Below, in pieces: positions 22,482 to 33,098 of a stretch of 64,000 bases of DNA. Both the position numbers and the translations under genes were made by a program. This DNA is from Phytophthora quininea (Eukaryota; Oomycota; Peronosporomycetes; Peronosporales; Peronosporaceae): positions 290,218-354,217 of the forward strand of contig JAAVTG010000359.1 in assembly GCA_011947345.1 (NCBI GenBank), read 5' to 3'. Each line of letters begins with the position of its first letter. The stretch's first letter is position 1. Under the pieces are notes generated by a model. It did not search any database and had not been told where the DNA came from. It was given only the letters and a program-made list of their open reading frames with translations.

Positions 22482-23701
22482 TCACAAAATTATTATGTTG
22501 GGATTTTCAACTCTGGGCGAAGTGGGAGCTCGGCGAGATGCAGAGCCTGGGGTCGCCGTGCGAGTCGAGGATGGTTGTGAAGATAGCTGATAAGCCCTCC
22601 ACTCGCTTTGGTGGCTCCGTTTGCGTTTTGCTCGGTAGCCGACAATAACACCGATCAAGCCGACGACCCCCAACACCACCGAAGCGTAGAAAAATGGACT
22701 CTTTACCACCGGCGAAGTAGACGCAAAATTCCCGTCACTTGAGCTCCTGTCGGCGCTGCTAGAGTGCTGAGTTCGTGATGATGGAGAGGTGGTAGGGGAC
22801 TGAGTCTTGTTCAACGATGGTGATTCACTTCTGTCTGTACCAGAGTTGTCGCGATTGCTTGCACTGCTAGGAGTTGTGATAGTCCCCCTGGTGTGTTAGT
22901 TCCCTTGTTTGTTGCGTTGTGCGATGGCGCTGGTGTTGGCGCACGCGACGACGACGATGACTGAGGAGAACTTGGCGTCGGCGGTGGCGAAAACGGAACG
23001 TTCGGAAGTGGAGGAGCTGTCTTCTGGTCTTGTTCATTCCATGTGTTTGAATCGTTTGCTCCGGTTTGCGACTTGCTGCTATCGCTGCTGTAATGAATCA
23101 CAGCAACGCTCCCCGAAAAATCACCATCTCTAGATGTAGAATCGCCGACAGCGCTGAACGACACAGCGCTGCCCGAGTCGGAGTTTCCACTTCCACTACC
23201 TGTCGCGTTTCCATCAGCAATTGTGCCTCCAACGTCGTTTGTCGCCATGGCTGCACTAGCCCAACCCGACCCAGGACATGCTTGATTGACGGCTTCTAAA
23301 CCAGTATTAACGGCAGCAATAACTTCGGGATCAGCATCGCACTCCACACACCTCCACCAGACGGATGTCCTTGATCCGTTCGTCCCTTCAAGTCGGTAGA
23401 AAACGTCTCGAGACAGGAGCAAATCTCCGCGCTCGCAATCAGCACATTGGGCCGCCACCTGGACAACTTGTCCGCTTGTCGACGCGCAGCCACCGACCTC
23501 GTCTTCGGCACACCACACTTCAGCGCACTGTCCGCACAGACCTCCACTGCTCTCATCTGTCCGCGCGCAACTCATAACTGCGACGCCCTCCAGCGTTGAT
23601 GCTTGCACGAAAGGCGTCGCTCTCCCGCGAAATTCGCCCAAGCCGGCCGCTTGAGCTGTTCGAACACATACGACTAGAGCTGCGAGCGCTTTCGTCACCA
23701 T
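22482..23701 (-). CDS. Cell-surface protein with an expansin-like double-psi beta-barrel domain
   Basis: ATG at 23701 gives MVTKALAALVVCVRTAQAA, a signal peptide, then a Cys-rich domain of about 110 aa with CGQCAEVWC, a second half with CADCERGDLLLSRDVFYRL and a final VWWRCVEC. This order fits the double-psi beta-barrel fold of expansins and related pathogen proteins. A Ser/Pro-rich stalk follows, and the last exon-like part has a membrane helix (FFYASVVLGVVGLIGVIVGY) and RAKRKR. The two parts are in different frames; one base is missing in the GGGGG at about 22885, giving 407 codons in all. It could bind wall glucans while anchored in the plasma membrane (inference). Confidence 0.7.
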
Positions 23702-23719
23702 GCCCGGCAACTGACTCGA

Positions 23720-23735
23720 GTTTTAGGAAGTGAGC
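23720..23735 (-). promoter_or_regulatory. Oomycete-type initiator
   Basis: On the minus strand GCTCACTTCCTAAAAC lies 20-35 bases ahead of the ATG at 23701, matching the YTCAYTYY initiator pattern. Confidence 0.45.
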
Positions 23736-24002
23736 TGGCGGCCGTGAGTTGCTTGTTACTGCGGGCGAGCTACAGCGCTGGCTGCCTTCAACGTGCCACG
23801 TTTGCAGCAACAACGCCTGTGTCCTCGCCCTCGCGCGATCCACAACACTCATCGGCCGCATCCGGTCAAGTCCGTCCGTCAGAGCCAAAGACCAAAACTG
23901 AATCCATCTGATAGAGCCAGCAAAAAGGTCGGACTAAAATGTCGCGCTAAGTACGATTTCGAGTTGAGCTCAACAATCAAGGCTGCCATCCCCGTGAGCG
24001 CT

Positions 24003-25130
24003 ATGAGCGAGGACGAGTTTGTGGTGCTGCTGGAGCACGCCGGCATTCTGGAGACGTCGGACGAGAACGACATGGAGTTCATGGAGGAGACGGTGCTACG
24101 CGAGTGGCTGGAGCGCGACGGCGTGGAGCTCTTCACCACGCAAATGACCACGGCCAAGCACGGCGACTTGGTGGTGGAAGGCGGCGCGTCGACGGCTCCG
24201 ACCGCTACGGCCACGGCCAAGACACTGGTGGGGAGGCGCGCTCTCGTATGGCAGGACACATCCTGTCGAGGCTGCTGGAGAGAGGCTGGATCGCGCCGAT
24301 TGAATTTGACTACGAGGAGGACGAGACTGAGGTGGGAAGCTGCTTGCATGTGCAGAAGAGGGGCTCGGTTGATATTCGAACTAACTGACGTTGCTAGGAG
24401 TGGAAGACGAAGCTATACACACCACGCCTCCGGACGACCGAGGCGTACCGGATCTACATCGAGAAGGATCCAGAGGTACGAAAGTTGAATAGTTCTGTTA
24501 GCGCTTGGACAAAAGAGAGTGAAACCTGCTGGACGATGGATACCCACTCTCTGGGACTGTGTTCGTGGCTTGGCCGGTTGCTGTAGGCGACGCAGTTGTC
24601 TGCGCGGGGGTTCACTCTCCGCGCCCGGGAGCTCCAGCAAAGGTTGGCTTGTCGGCAGGGCTTGCTCCCACCTCGGCAAGCCATGTGCAGCGTTCGTTGT
24701 TCTCATTGCTGATGCGTTCGATGTGTGTGTGTACTCGTTGACTTGCAGTTGGAGCCTAATGGGGTGGAGATGCCGCCGCCCATTCCAGTTACGGTGAGCT
24801 CAGGGGATAATGTCTGTCTGATGGAACAACGTGTCTTAATATACCGCGGAAATGTGTTCATAGCTGGCAGACGACGATGTGAAGGCACGAATACGCGAGA
24901 AGATGTGGCAGGACTGCTTTCCGACTTGCTCCGAAAGCGCCAAACAGACGTTTTTGTCGTTCACCCGGCCAGAGATCATCTTGTACGCAACACTCGGGCT
25001 CAACCTCATCAGCAACGGAATCAGCAGCGTGCCAGCGTTTTCGCGCGAGCTCAAGAGTATGGGTGTCACCAATGCTGAAGATCGATCTATAATCGTTGGG
25101 TTCCTAGCGAAGGCATTCCCGACGGAGTAG
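24003..25130 (+). CDS. Unrecognised 239-aa protein, four exons
   Basis: Exons 24003-24331, 24398-24475, 24749-24793 and 24864-25130 join in phase across GT-AG introns of 66, 273 and 70 nt. Only one base (GGGG run near 24230) must be added to give 240 codons. The N-terminus (MSEDEFVVLLEHAGILETSD) is acidic and helical; the centre has HILSRLLERGWIAPIEFDY; exon 2-3 encode EAYRIYIEKDPE and the Pro-rich EMPPPIPVT; the end has REKMWQDCFPTC and ILYATLGLNLISNGI. No membrane segment or signal is evident. I do not recognise the family. It is convergent with the FUN14 gene (128 bp between stops). Confidence 0.65.
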
Positions 25131-25258
25131 CAGCGGCAGCTTTTTTTGTAGCAATGCGATGTTTATTTTTAATGAAATGATCCACCACAAAACTCTTTCG
25201 TCACTAGGAGATACACATGTCGGCGGAGATGATGAAGAAGGCGCGGTCACGGCAACAT

Positions 25259-25896
25259 TTACGAGTAGTAGATGCCAAGCGCAAAGCCACCGGAGAAACC
25301 CGCCGACGACGGCAAGTTGGTCTTCATGATCTTGAGGAACTTGCGGTACCAGAGCTTGACGTCCTCGCTGTTGATCTTACCGTCTCCGTTGGGGTCCACC
25401 TTGGCGATCACGTCCTTTTGCACCTTGCCCCACTTGATGTCGATGTAGCCGTTGTAGGCGGCCGTCTGAGCAAGGATGAAGATGATACCCACCGCCAACG
25501 CCGCGGCCTTGCCGACCTGCTTGGCCGCGTACCCGGAACAGAAGCCCAATCCTCCGGCCAGCGTCAGCTCGCCGCAGTTGGACAGCACCACGTCGATGAT
25601 CTTCTCAACGGGGTCGTCGCTCTTCTTCTTGGGGTCGTCACTGCCCGAGGGTCCATCCTACAGTGCAAAAGTCGTCAGTCGTGATCCATCGACTACTGCC
25701 ACAACGAAATGTAGCAACATGCCGCAGCAGCGAGCAGCGCGTCCTGGCACAGTGCCGAGTCTTTGAGCAGCAGCGACACGGAGGCGCTCAACACGGCGCC
25801 AGCTACGACGATCTGCGGTGTGCGCGTCAGCGAGCGGGCTGGCAGTCGCAGCGCCAGCGCCTGACTGCGCTGCGGCAGCTTCTTGGCCGCCGACAT
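25259..25896 (-). CDS. FUN14-family mitochondrial membrane protein with an EF-hand
   Basis: Exon 1 (25744-25896, from ATG at 25896) is a basic, Ser-poor N-terminus (MSAAKKLPQRSQ) like a mitochondrial presequence. Exon 2 (25259-25657) carries the FUN14 domain: GGLGFCSGYAAKQVGKAAAL, a second hydrophobic helix VGIIFILAQTAAYNGYIDI and a closing GFSGGFALG. Between them a canonical EF-hand loop, DPNGDGKINSED, is inserted. The exons join in phase to 184 codons. FUN14 proteins such as FUNDC1 sit in the outer mitochondrial membrane and link to mitophagy and calcium transfer. The expected donor after codon Cys-Gln reads GACGCG rather than GT, so this junction needs checking. Confidence 0.75.
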
Positions 25897-26241
25897 GACG
25901 CGCGAGCCAAAGTTAAGCGACTGGGGGCGCACCAGGACTGGTAGAGAGAGAGCGTGAGATAGAGAGCACAGCCAGCAAGACGACCACGGAACATACAGAG
26001 CTGCGAGCGCATGTGGATCGACATGGCGAAGGGCGGAACAGAGACTTGCTTGGCGCTCGGAGACTGGCAGAGTGTGGGGCGGAGACCACCGAGACAAGTT
26101 TTCTGAAGTTGCGTGCCTCTAGCACACCAATTTGGTGTGCTGTACCCCATATCCAACTTCAACGTTTGCCATCATCAACATGGCAACCGCCCAGCAGGAA
26201 TAGCGCTTACCACAACAGTGCCCCCTGCTTCCCCGCAGGCC

Positions 26242-27890
26242 ATGCCTCGTCGACCACAAATCGTCCTCTATGACAGCGGCAGCGCGAGCCGCATGGCGTC
26301 TGGCTATGGAGATGTGTCCCCCACCGAGAGCGAAGGAGAGGAGATCTACAACCCCGTCACAGGCATGTTCGAGCGCGCCGGCTACGGGCGCCAGTCCAAG
26401 ACCGTCGCGAGCAACGTGCAGCCTTTCACCTTGAGCTCCGTGCAGCCCCAGGTGAGCTACCCAGACCAAGTGCACCGGTGTGGCTTTTGCGCCAGTCGAC
26501 AACGCAGATCATGCTTGGCGCCATTGCAGGTTTGCTGTTGGGTGTGTTGCTGTCGAATCTGGACGTCTCCTCCGACGTCAGCAACCTAGTGAACCTTCCC
26601 GGCAAAGTGTTTTTACAGGTGCTCAAGTGCTTCGTCATCCCAATGGTGTTCACGAGCTTGTCCACGACAGTGGCCGACATCGTGCTGCTCGGCAAAGTGT
26701 CAATTGTTGGAACCCGCACGGCACTCATATTCACGGGTTTGTCGCTACTGGGATCGATTCTGGGACTTGGTATATCCATGCTGCTTCGGAACCTCAATCC
26801 ACATGTCAAAAGCCATACGAGCGAGGAGAACGCAGTGCTGTTCAATGTCATGTGCGAAAACGACGCCTTTTTGACGTACAACTCGACCGGTGCAGCAACT
26901 TGTTCATCTACCGTTGTTACTGGCACGACGAGTTTTCAGCTCTATGATCCGTCGGGGTTGTTTGCCACGGACAGTACGACCAGCGACGCCACCACAGTGT
27001 CCAAGCAAATCACGGACATATTGAACCAACTCATCCCCTCCAACATCTTCTTGAGCTTCGAGAAAAGCGCCATGCTAAGCGTGGTGACTTTCGCCATCGT
27101 TTTCGGTGCAGCTGCGGTTAAGACAAGTTCCCGCGAGAGCAGCCCGCTACTCGACATTCTCAAACAGATGAACAAGGTCTTCTTCCGCGTCATCGCGAAG
27201 GCGATCGATTGGAGTCCTCTTGCCGTCCTGTCGCTAGTAGCTGGATCGCTTGCGCAGCAGGAAATGCTGGGCGATGCTGCGACGCATGTGGGTGTTCTCG
27301 TCTTGTGCACCCTTCTCGCCATGGTAATTTTCGAGCTGGTTTTCGTTCCCATTTTGCTGTGGTTGGCCATCAGGAAGAATCCGTTCACTTTCATGCACGC
27401 CATGATCCCTGCTGCAATGTTCGCTTTTGGCTCCGCTTCGTCGCTAGTCACGCTACCTGTCACGCTGCGCTGCGTCGAGTCCACGCGTGAAGTGCCCCGC
27501 AGCCTAATTCAATTCGTGGTCACCATTGGCTGCACGATCCACAAGAACGGCTCGGCGATCTACTTTCCGTGCGCCATAGTTTTCTTGGTGTCGACAGCTG
27601 AAAAACCTGTCCAACTGGGCTGGGTCCAACTTGTTCTCGTCCTGATCCTGTCGGTGTTAGGCTCCATGGGCGCCGCCCCAATTCCAAATGCGAGCGTCGT
27701 CATGATTTACTCCATCTGGGCAGCGATTTTCCCCAACACACAAATTCCGGCGAGTTTCAGCTACCTGGTAGCTATTAGCTGGTTTCTTGGACGCTTCGTC
27801 ACCGTGTGCAACATCGTAGGAGACGGATACGTGGCGCGAATGCTTGCGGAGCAAGTGGAGGATGAAGATGTTGAGGAATTCGAGACGTAG
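26242..27890 (+). CDS. Dicarboxylate/amino-acid:cation symporter (DAACS, SLC1-like)
   Basis: Exon 1 26242-26451 and exon 2 26496-27890 join in phase across a 44-nt GT-AG intron to 535 codons, unbroken. A hydrophilic N-terminus of about 75 aa (MPRRPQIVLYDSGSAS) precedes the SLC1 fold. Visible SLC1 features: KCFVIPMVFTSLSTTVADI, the HP1 hairpin AFGSASSLVTLPVT, a TM7 region CTIHKNGSAIYF where most family members have NMDGT, the HP2 hairpin GSMGAAPIPNAS and TM8 WFLGRFVTVCNIVGD. The Asp of NMDGT and the first TM8 Asp are replaced (Asn and Gly). Predicted plasma-membrane or organellar uptake of dicarboxylates or amino acids; substrate is uncertain because of those changes. Confidence 0.9.
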
Positions 27891-28548
27891 CAGTCTTAAC
27901 AATAGATTAGTTGCTGATCGTGTCCTGTTGTGCGGAGTGCGTACTGTTTGGGATGCTTGCGCTGTCACGGATGCGCTAGTTTGTCCATCAAGTGGCCTTC
28001 GTGCAATCAGTACTAGTAAAACGATGGATAGTTGTGCTTGTCTTGCTGGCCAGCAAGGTGCTGGAATACAGGCTCTTGAACGAAAACGTCATTGCGCAGT
28101 GCCAAGCACGCTTCAACAGGTCATAGCACGCGTCGGTGCTTGATTGGGCGGCACCGCCCCACTTCTCTGTGCGTGCGGGGCAAACGACGGCAGGAGTTTG
28201 GATCCGTGTTAAAGCAGGAGTCGGATCCACTCGTTCTCGTGTTATACCGACGCCAACGGGACGCGGAATATTGCAGCAAGCGCGCTCATTGGGAGCGTAT
28301 TCTGCACTTTCAGCCTGGCAACGAACTAAATGGTCTTGTTGGCCGCCTGCGAGTCATGCCGAGCAGAAAAACTTCAAAGTGCTCTTCCAGCAAGATCGAC
28401 CTTACCACGCGGTGGTAAACGTGGCGGGCTGTCTGGTCGTTCCCCTGCGTTTCCATTTCGCGGCTGGCTTTGGATCCCATCGGACGAGATCATTATTCAT
28501 GAGCAAACGTCTGTGTTGGCATGCGCGTCTCCACCAAGGTGAACGAGC
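27891..28548. other. Intergenic, no gene seen
   Basis: About 650 bases before the first ceramide synthase. A long plus-strand frame runs through it into the ceramide synthase, but the tandem paralogue starts at the equivalent of 28601 and has no such extension, so I treat this as upstream sequence. Confidence 0.45.
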
Positions 28549-28568
28549 AGTTCATTGTGCAAGTTTTC
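28549..28568 (+). promoter_or_regulatory. Initiator plus flanking promoter region (oomycete Inr/FPR)
   Basis: AGTTCATTGTGCAAGTTTTC, about 35-50 bases before the ATG at 28601, resembles the oomycete Inr followed by CAWTTT. Confidence 0.45.
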
Positions 28569-28600
28569 GTGTCGAGAGCAACCATCCACGTCTAGACAAC

Positions 28601-29660
28601 ATGCCGTGCTTCTTCACCGAATGTGAACCCCAGTACGAGGCCGTACGCTTTGGCACCGCCCTAGCTGGGCTGTACGGCTATCACTGGATCGTGGATTCGC
28701 TGTTCATCCGCCCCGGCGTCAACTACTTGATCCGTAAGAACATGCTGCCCGAAGACAAGAAGGACAAGGCACGTGAGTCGCTCTACAAGAACGCTGCAGT
28801 GGGCGCTTTCCACATCTTCGGTTGGTACATTGGCCTCCAAGAAACATGGTTCATGAACAAGGAAGAATACTACAAGGACTACCCGTACAACCTCAACGAG
28901 ACCCAGCGCTGGTACTCGCTGATCTATCTCGCCTTCTGGTTCCAGAGCATCGACTTTATGCTCAACCTCACCAACAACCACTACACAGTCAACCGCAAGG
29001 ACAATGCTGAGATGATGGTGCACCATTTCGTCACTATCTCGCTCATGACATTTTCCTACTTCACGGACCTCACCAGAGCTGGCCTGTGCATCCTGATGAT
29101 CCACGATGTCAACGACCTGATCCTCGAGACTGGTAAGACGACGACGTTTTTTTCCTACTGGCACTCCATTTTTGCTGACATATTTCGCCATTTGTTATTG
29201 TTTAGGTAAGGTGTTCGTCTACATGCAGTGGGAAACAGTGTCCAACATCCTGTTTGGCATCTTCGCTGTTGTGTGGTTCCTCGTGCGCTGGTTCTTCTAC
29301 TCGTACAACATCTTGCACAGTGCTTACGAGTTTGGGTACCGCGACATTATTGCGCCAATTCTGGAGACCGGCAGCTTCCAGGGCATTGATGCCAACATTT
29401 GGTACTGGGCGTGGGTCGGATACTTTGGCTTCTTGTGTGCGCTGCTGGGGCTGCACATTTACTGGGGTGTACTGATCGTGAAGATGGTTATCAAGGTTCT
29501 CGGCGATGGTAACGTCGAGAAGGATATCCGAAGCGACTCGGAGACGGAGGAAGACGACGAAGCTTCACTAGAGGACGAAGAGGAGAGCGAGGCCCTGATG
29601 AGGTCGCTCGAGGCGACCGTCGAAGCTGTCGACCTCAGACGCCGTCGGCCTGGGGTGTAA
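28601..29660 (+). CDS. Ceramide synthase (LAG1/TLC domain), copy 1
   Basis: Acyl-CoA-dependent ceramide synthase of the endoplasmic reticulum membrane, joining a fatty acyl-CoA to a sphingoid base. Exons 28601-29132 and 29206-29660 (intron 73 nt) give 329 codons, unbroken. The TLC domain spans most of the protein. The Lag motif is visible: MMVHHFVTISLM, DLTRAG, MIHDVNDLILE, including the catalytic HH and HD pairs. Multiple hydrophobic helices follow (LFGIFAVVWFLVRWFF). The C-terminus is highly acidic (SDSETEEDDEASLEDEEES). A tandem paralogue starts 260 bp downstream with the intron at the same codon. The start was chosen because MPCF-TEC begins both copies. Confidence 0.9.
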
Positions 29661-29923
29661 GCGCAGACACACACCTGGAAATTCCGAGTCGCCAATGCTA
29701 GTAGATGTTATAGCTTGCCACGCAGCGCTGTGAGTTGTTAAATCGCATTAATCGTTTCGGGCATGTATCCTTTTTCAACCAATTGTCATCGGGAGCTTCC
29801 CGACACTTGCTGTTTGTATGGCGGCGTAATGGATTCAAGTTATTTGGTCGGATGGGCGGGAGCTCTGCTCAGTGTGAAAGTCCACGCGTCGAGCGCAATT
29901 CTGACCGGACGTCTCCCTGCAGC

Positions 29924-30974
29924 ATGCCGTGCTTCCTGACCGAGTGCGACCCGCAAGAGGAAGCCAAGCGCTTCGGCGTGGCTATGGCCGGCCTGTACGC
30001 ATACCACTGGGCGGTGGACACGGCCTTCATTCGCCCTACCGTCAGCTTCATGATCCGCAAAAAGTGGCTCGGAGAGGACAAGCGCGACAAGATGCGCGAG
30101 TCGCTCTACAAGAACGCGGCCGTCGGCGCCTTCCACGCGCTCGGCTGGTACATCGGCTGGGGCGAGAGTTGGTTTATGAACAAGAACGAGTACTTTGACG
30201 AGTTCCCGTTCGACTCGTCCGAAGGCATGCGCTGGTACTACATGATCTACCTCAGCTTCTGGTTCCAGAGCATCGACTTCATGCTCAACCTCACCAACAG
30301 CCACTACAAGGTCAAGCGCAAAGACAACGCCGAGATGCTAGTGCACCACTTTGCCACCATCTCGCTCATGGTCTTCTCGTACTACGTGGACCTCACCAAG
30401 GTTGGTTTGTGCGTGCTCATGATCCACGACGTCAACGACCTACTGCTCGAGACTGGTGCGTGAAAAAATACTGTGCTCTGCGCGAGGGTTCGACTTTGGT
30501 GGCGGTGGCTCACATGTGCATCTTGTGGTGTTTGTGTTTCTTAGCCAAGGTGTTTGTGTACCTCCAGTGGGAAACTGTGGCCAACCTTTTCTTTGGCACG
30601 TTCGCGCTGATGTGGTTCGTCGTGCGTTGGTTCTTCTACGCGTACAACATCCTCCACAGTGCATACGCCTATGCGTACCGCGACATCGTGGCTCCGATTC
30701 AGGAGGCCGGTAGCTTCCACGGTATCGACGCGAGTGTGTGGTATTGGACGTACGTCGTTTGGGTCGGCTTCCTGTTCCTGCTGCTGGTTCTGCACATCTA
30801 CTGGGGGCGCTGATCGTCAAGATGGTGATCAAGGCACTGGGCGATGGCAACGTCGAGAAGGACATTCGCAGCGACTCAGAGGGCGAGGAGGAGGACGCAG
30901 AAGAGGAGGAGCCAAAGAAATCGGTCGCCGAGGTCAGCAAGCCCCGGCGTCGACGCGCTCCCAAGGCTGAGTAA
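29924..30974 (+). CDS. Ceramide synthase (LAG1/TLC domain), copy 2
   Basis: Tandem paralogue of 28601-29660. Exons 29924-30455 and 30545-30974 are split at the identical position. The Lag motif is present (MLVHHFATISLM, DLTKVG, MIHDVNDLLLE). One base is missing in the GGGGG at about 30805, which otherwise stops the protein after HIYWG; the following sequence (IVKMVIKALGDGN, then an acidic tail and RRRRAPKAE) is in register with copy 1. With that base there are 321 codons. The tail differs from copy 1, ending in a basic patch, which may alter regulation or localisation. Confidence 0.88.
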
Positions 30975-31352
30975 TGTGGGGACGAGGTTGCCCTTGTGAT
31001 TGCTTTCCGATCGGATTACGTGGCCACGCAAACGGACGATGGAAGTGGTGAAGCAGGGTGTGTCTCGCGCTAGAAGCCACCGCGAGACGCTCCGTATGTT
31101 AGCAACAGACGACAGCAGATAAGAAAGCGGATGTGAGGTGGAGGCAGGTAGAGTTAGAGATGGCCATCAACAACGGGTGCATTTTGTCCATGTTGCCTTT
31201 CATTGCCTTTGATCTGCCACGTACGGGCGCAAACCATGTAGCCATGTTACGCCCCCTCTGTGCGCTCATTGGCTGAATCAATGCATAATAAACTCAGCAT
31301 CTCTGTCGTCGAAAGAGTGCAGCTAAATTTGCTGCCAGGAAACCCAGTCAAG
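30975..31352. other. Intergenic, no gene seen
   Basis: About 380 bases between ceramide synthase 2 and Nup43. GCGCTCATTGGCTG at about 31261 may be a promoter element for Nup43 (CTCATT initiator-like with an inverted CCAAT). Confidence 0.35.
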
Positions 31353-32907
31353 ATGAGCACCGTATCCAAGCACTTCGTTGCCGAAAAGGTGAAGGCGCTG
31401 TGCGTAGTGAGCGGCGTGCGGCTCGCCTCTGAGGCCCTCCAGGACGAGTACGAAGTGCTGCCTCTGGTGGCCACGGGCGGATGGGACAACGAGGTACGTA
31501 GATCGCTGCCATCAAGGCAACTGGAAAATAAGTTGACAATCTTTGTGCGCGCATGTGTAGACGAACCATGTGGCGCTGCATTTGCCCGAGCTCCCCACAC
31601 ACGACGAGCAGGAGCTGCGCAAAGAATTCGGGTGTGTTGCATCAGGGCTGCAGTTGCAGTTGGGCCAGCAGTCGGGAGCTGACTGTGATTTTTGTTCTGC
31701 TGCTGTCAGGCGAAGGGAGAACGACGCCCGTCCTTGCGAGCTGACTACCGTGGCGGAGGTTGAGCATGTCGGAGACGTCAATGCGTTGCAGTTTGTGCCT
31801 CTTAGGGGGAGAACTTGCTGCTCAGCGCGTCATCACTCGGCGGTGTCTTTGCGTACCGAGTTGCGCCTTCTGCGGGCGACGACGCGATGTCGGGCGGTGG
31901 CCCAGCCAAACCTCTAGCTTCATTTACCGTGCCAGAATGGGAAAACTTGTTTGCTGGCGGGGCTGCGACGTGTCTGGAGGTCAGCGAGAGCAGCTCCAGT
32001 GTCGTGACGGCAAGCGCTAGTGGGGGGTTAGTCTGGCTCAAGCTGGACGACTCGATGGGCGTGGAGAAAATTGGTACGTTAAAATGACCAGGATGTTCGC
32101 TGTTTTCTGGGCTTGAATTCAAAGGGCTTGTTCAGAAAACAAAAACACCAGCAAGCTCCCTATCAATGCGGCGAAATTTCTCGGCCAAGATTCGATCGTT
32201 GCTACTGTCGGGTATGATCGATTGTGTACGAGTCCGTGCAGGATGTTGATCCTATATTTTTATGGAAACAGCTCGATGCCTGGTAGCCAGCTTCGCATTT
32301 GGGATCTCACAGCGAACAACGAATTCCCCGTGACGACGTGTGCCGAGTACGTTGGTTAGACTTTAGTCTGCTCATCATGTGCTAATAGTTTTGTTTTCGA
32401 TGGGACAGTCCGAGCTCAAGCAGCGTTTTGAAGACGTTGGAGACCCATCCAACACGCCCCGAGCTTTTGATCACTGGTGCAGACGATGGTCGAGTGAGCT
32501 TTTGGGATCGCCGCCGCCTTAGTGCTCCATTCCGCACCGAGGCTTACCATCAGCGTGCTGTTCGAGCCCTGAAAATCCACTCTTCATCGCCTCGATTTCT
32601 GTATACAGGTGGAGACGATGCTATAGTGAACAGTTGGGACTTTCACTTTGGACGAAACCCTCGCGAGGCTATTGAATTTGAGCGGCCAAGCGGCTCGGAC
32701 GGCGGTGCTGCTAACCTGACTGCTTCACGGCGCTCTTCCAACGGTTTTTACCAGGGACAGAGTGGTCTCCGTGTTCAGTCGCTTGCCTCGGCATCTCAGC
32801 CGTGGAACGCGCTGGCTGTTCATGGAGAGTCCGATACACTTGTCGCCGGTTCCGATGCGCAGTCCGTGGTGATCGTGCAGCAGGTGTCGAAATGGAACCA
32901 GCAATAG
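31353..32907 (+). CDS. NUP43: WD-repeat nucleoporin Nup43-like
   Basis: Beta-propeller protein expected in the Nup107-160 (Y) complex of the nuclear pore. Six exons (31353-31493, 31561-31631, 31710-32073, 32136-32211, 32272-32346, 32409-32907) join in phase with GT-AG introns of 60-78 nt. One base is missing in the GGGGG at about 31808, giving 409 codons. WD-like units are visible: VEHVGDVNALQFVPL, SASGGLVWLKLD, GSQLRIWDLT, LLITGADDGRVSFWDRR, FLYTGGDDAIVNSWDF, with a last blade ending TLVAGSDAQSVVIVQQV. The N-terminal KHFVAEKVKALCV and length (about 408 aa) fit Nup43. Other seven-bladed WD proteins cannot be fully excluded. Confidence 0.75.
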
Positions 32908-33098
32908 TAGTAATCCATACACAACAACAAAATACAAGATCCAGGATTCAACACGATTTCCCTACGGCGAAGCACTGTTCGAAATGATACTGCGTTTGTT
33001 GCTGGGTGTCGTATCTGGTTGTGTAGGGCTGCTTCGGCTGTGCGAACGACCAAGAGTTAGCACACCATTATAGCATACCAAGGTAACCCGCAGCATTA

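Noticed and set aside
28136..28600. 155-codon N-terminal extension of ceramide synthase 1
   Set aside because: The tandem copy has no such extension, the sequence has no motif, and an initiator lies just before 28601.
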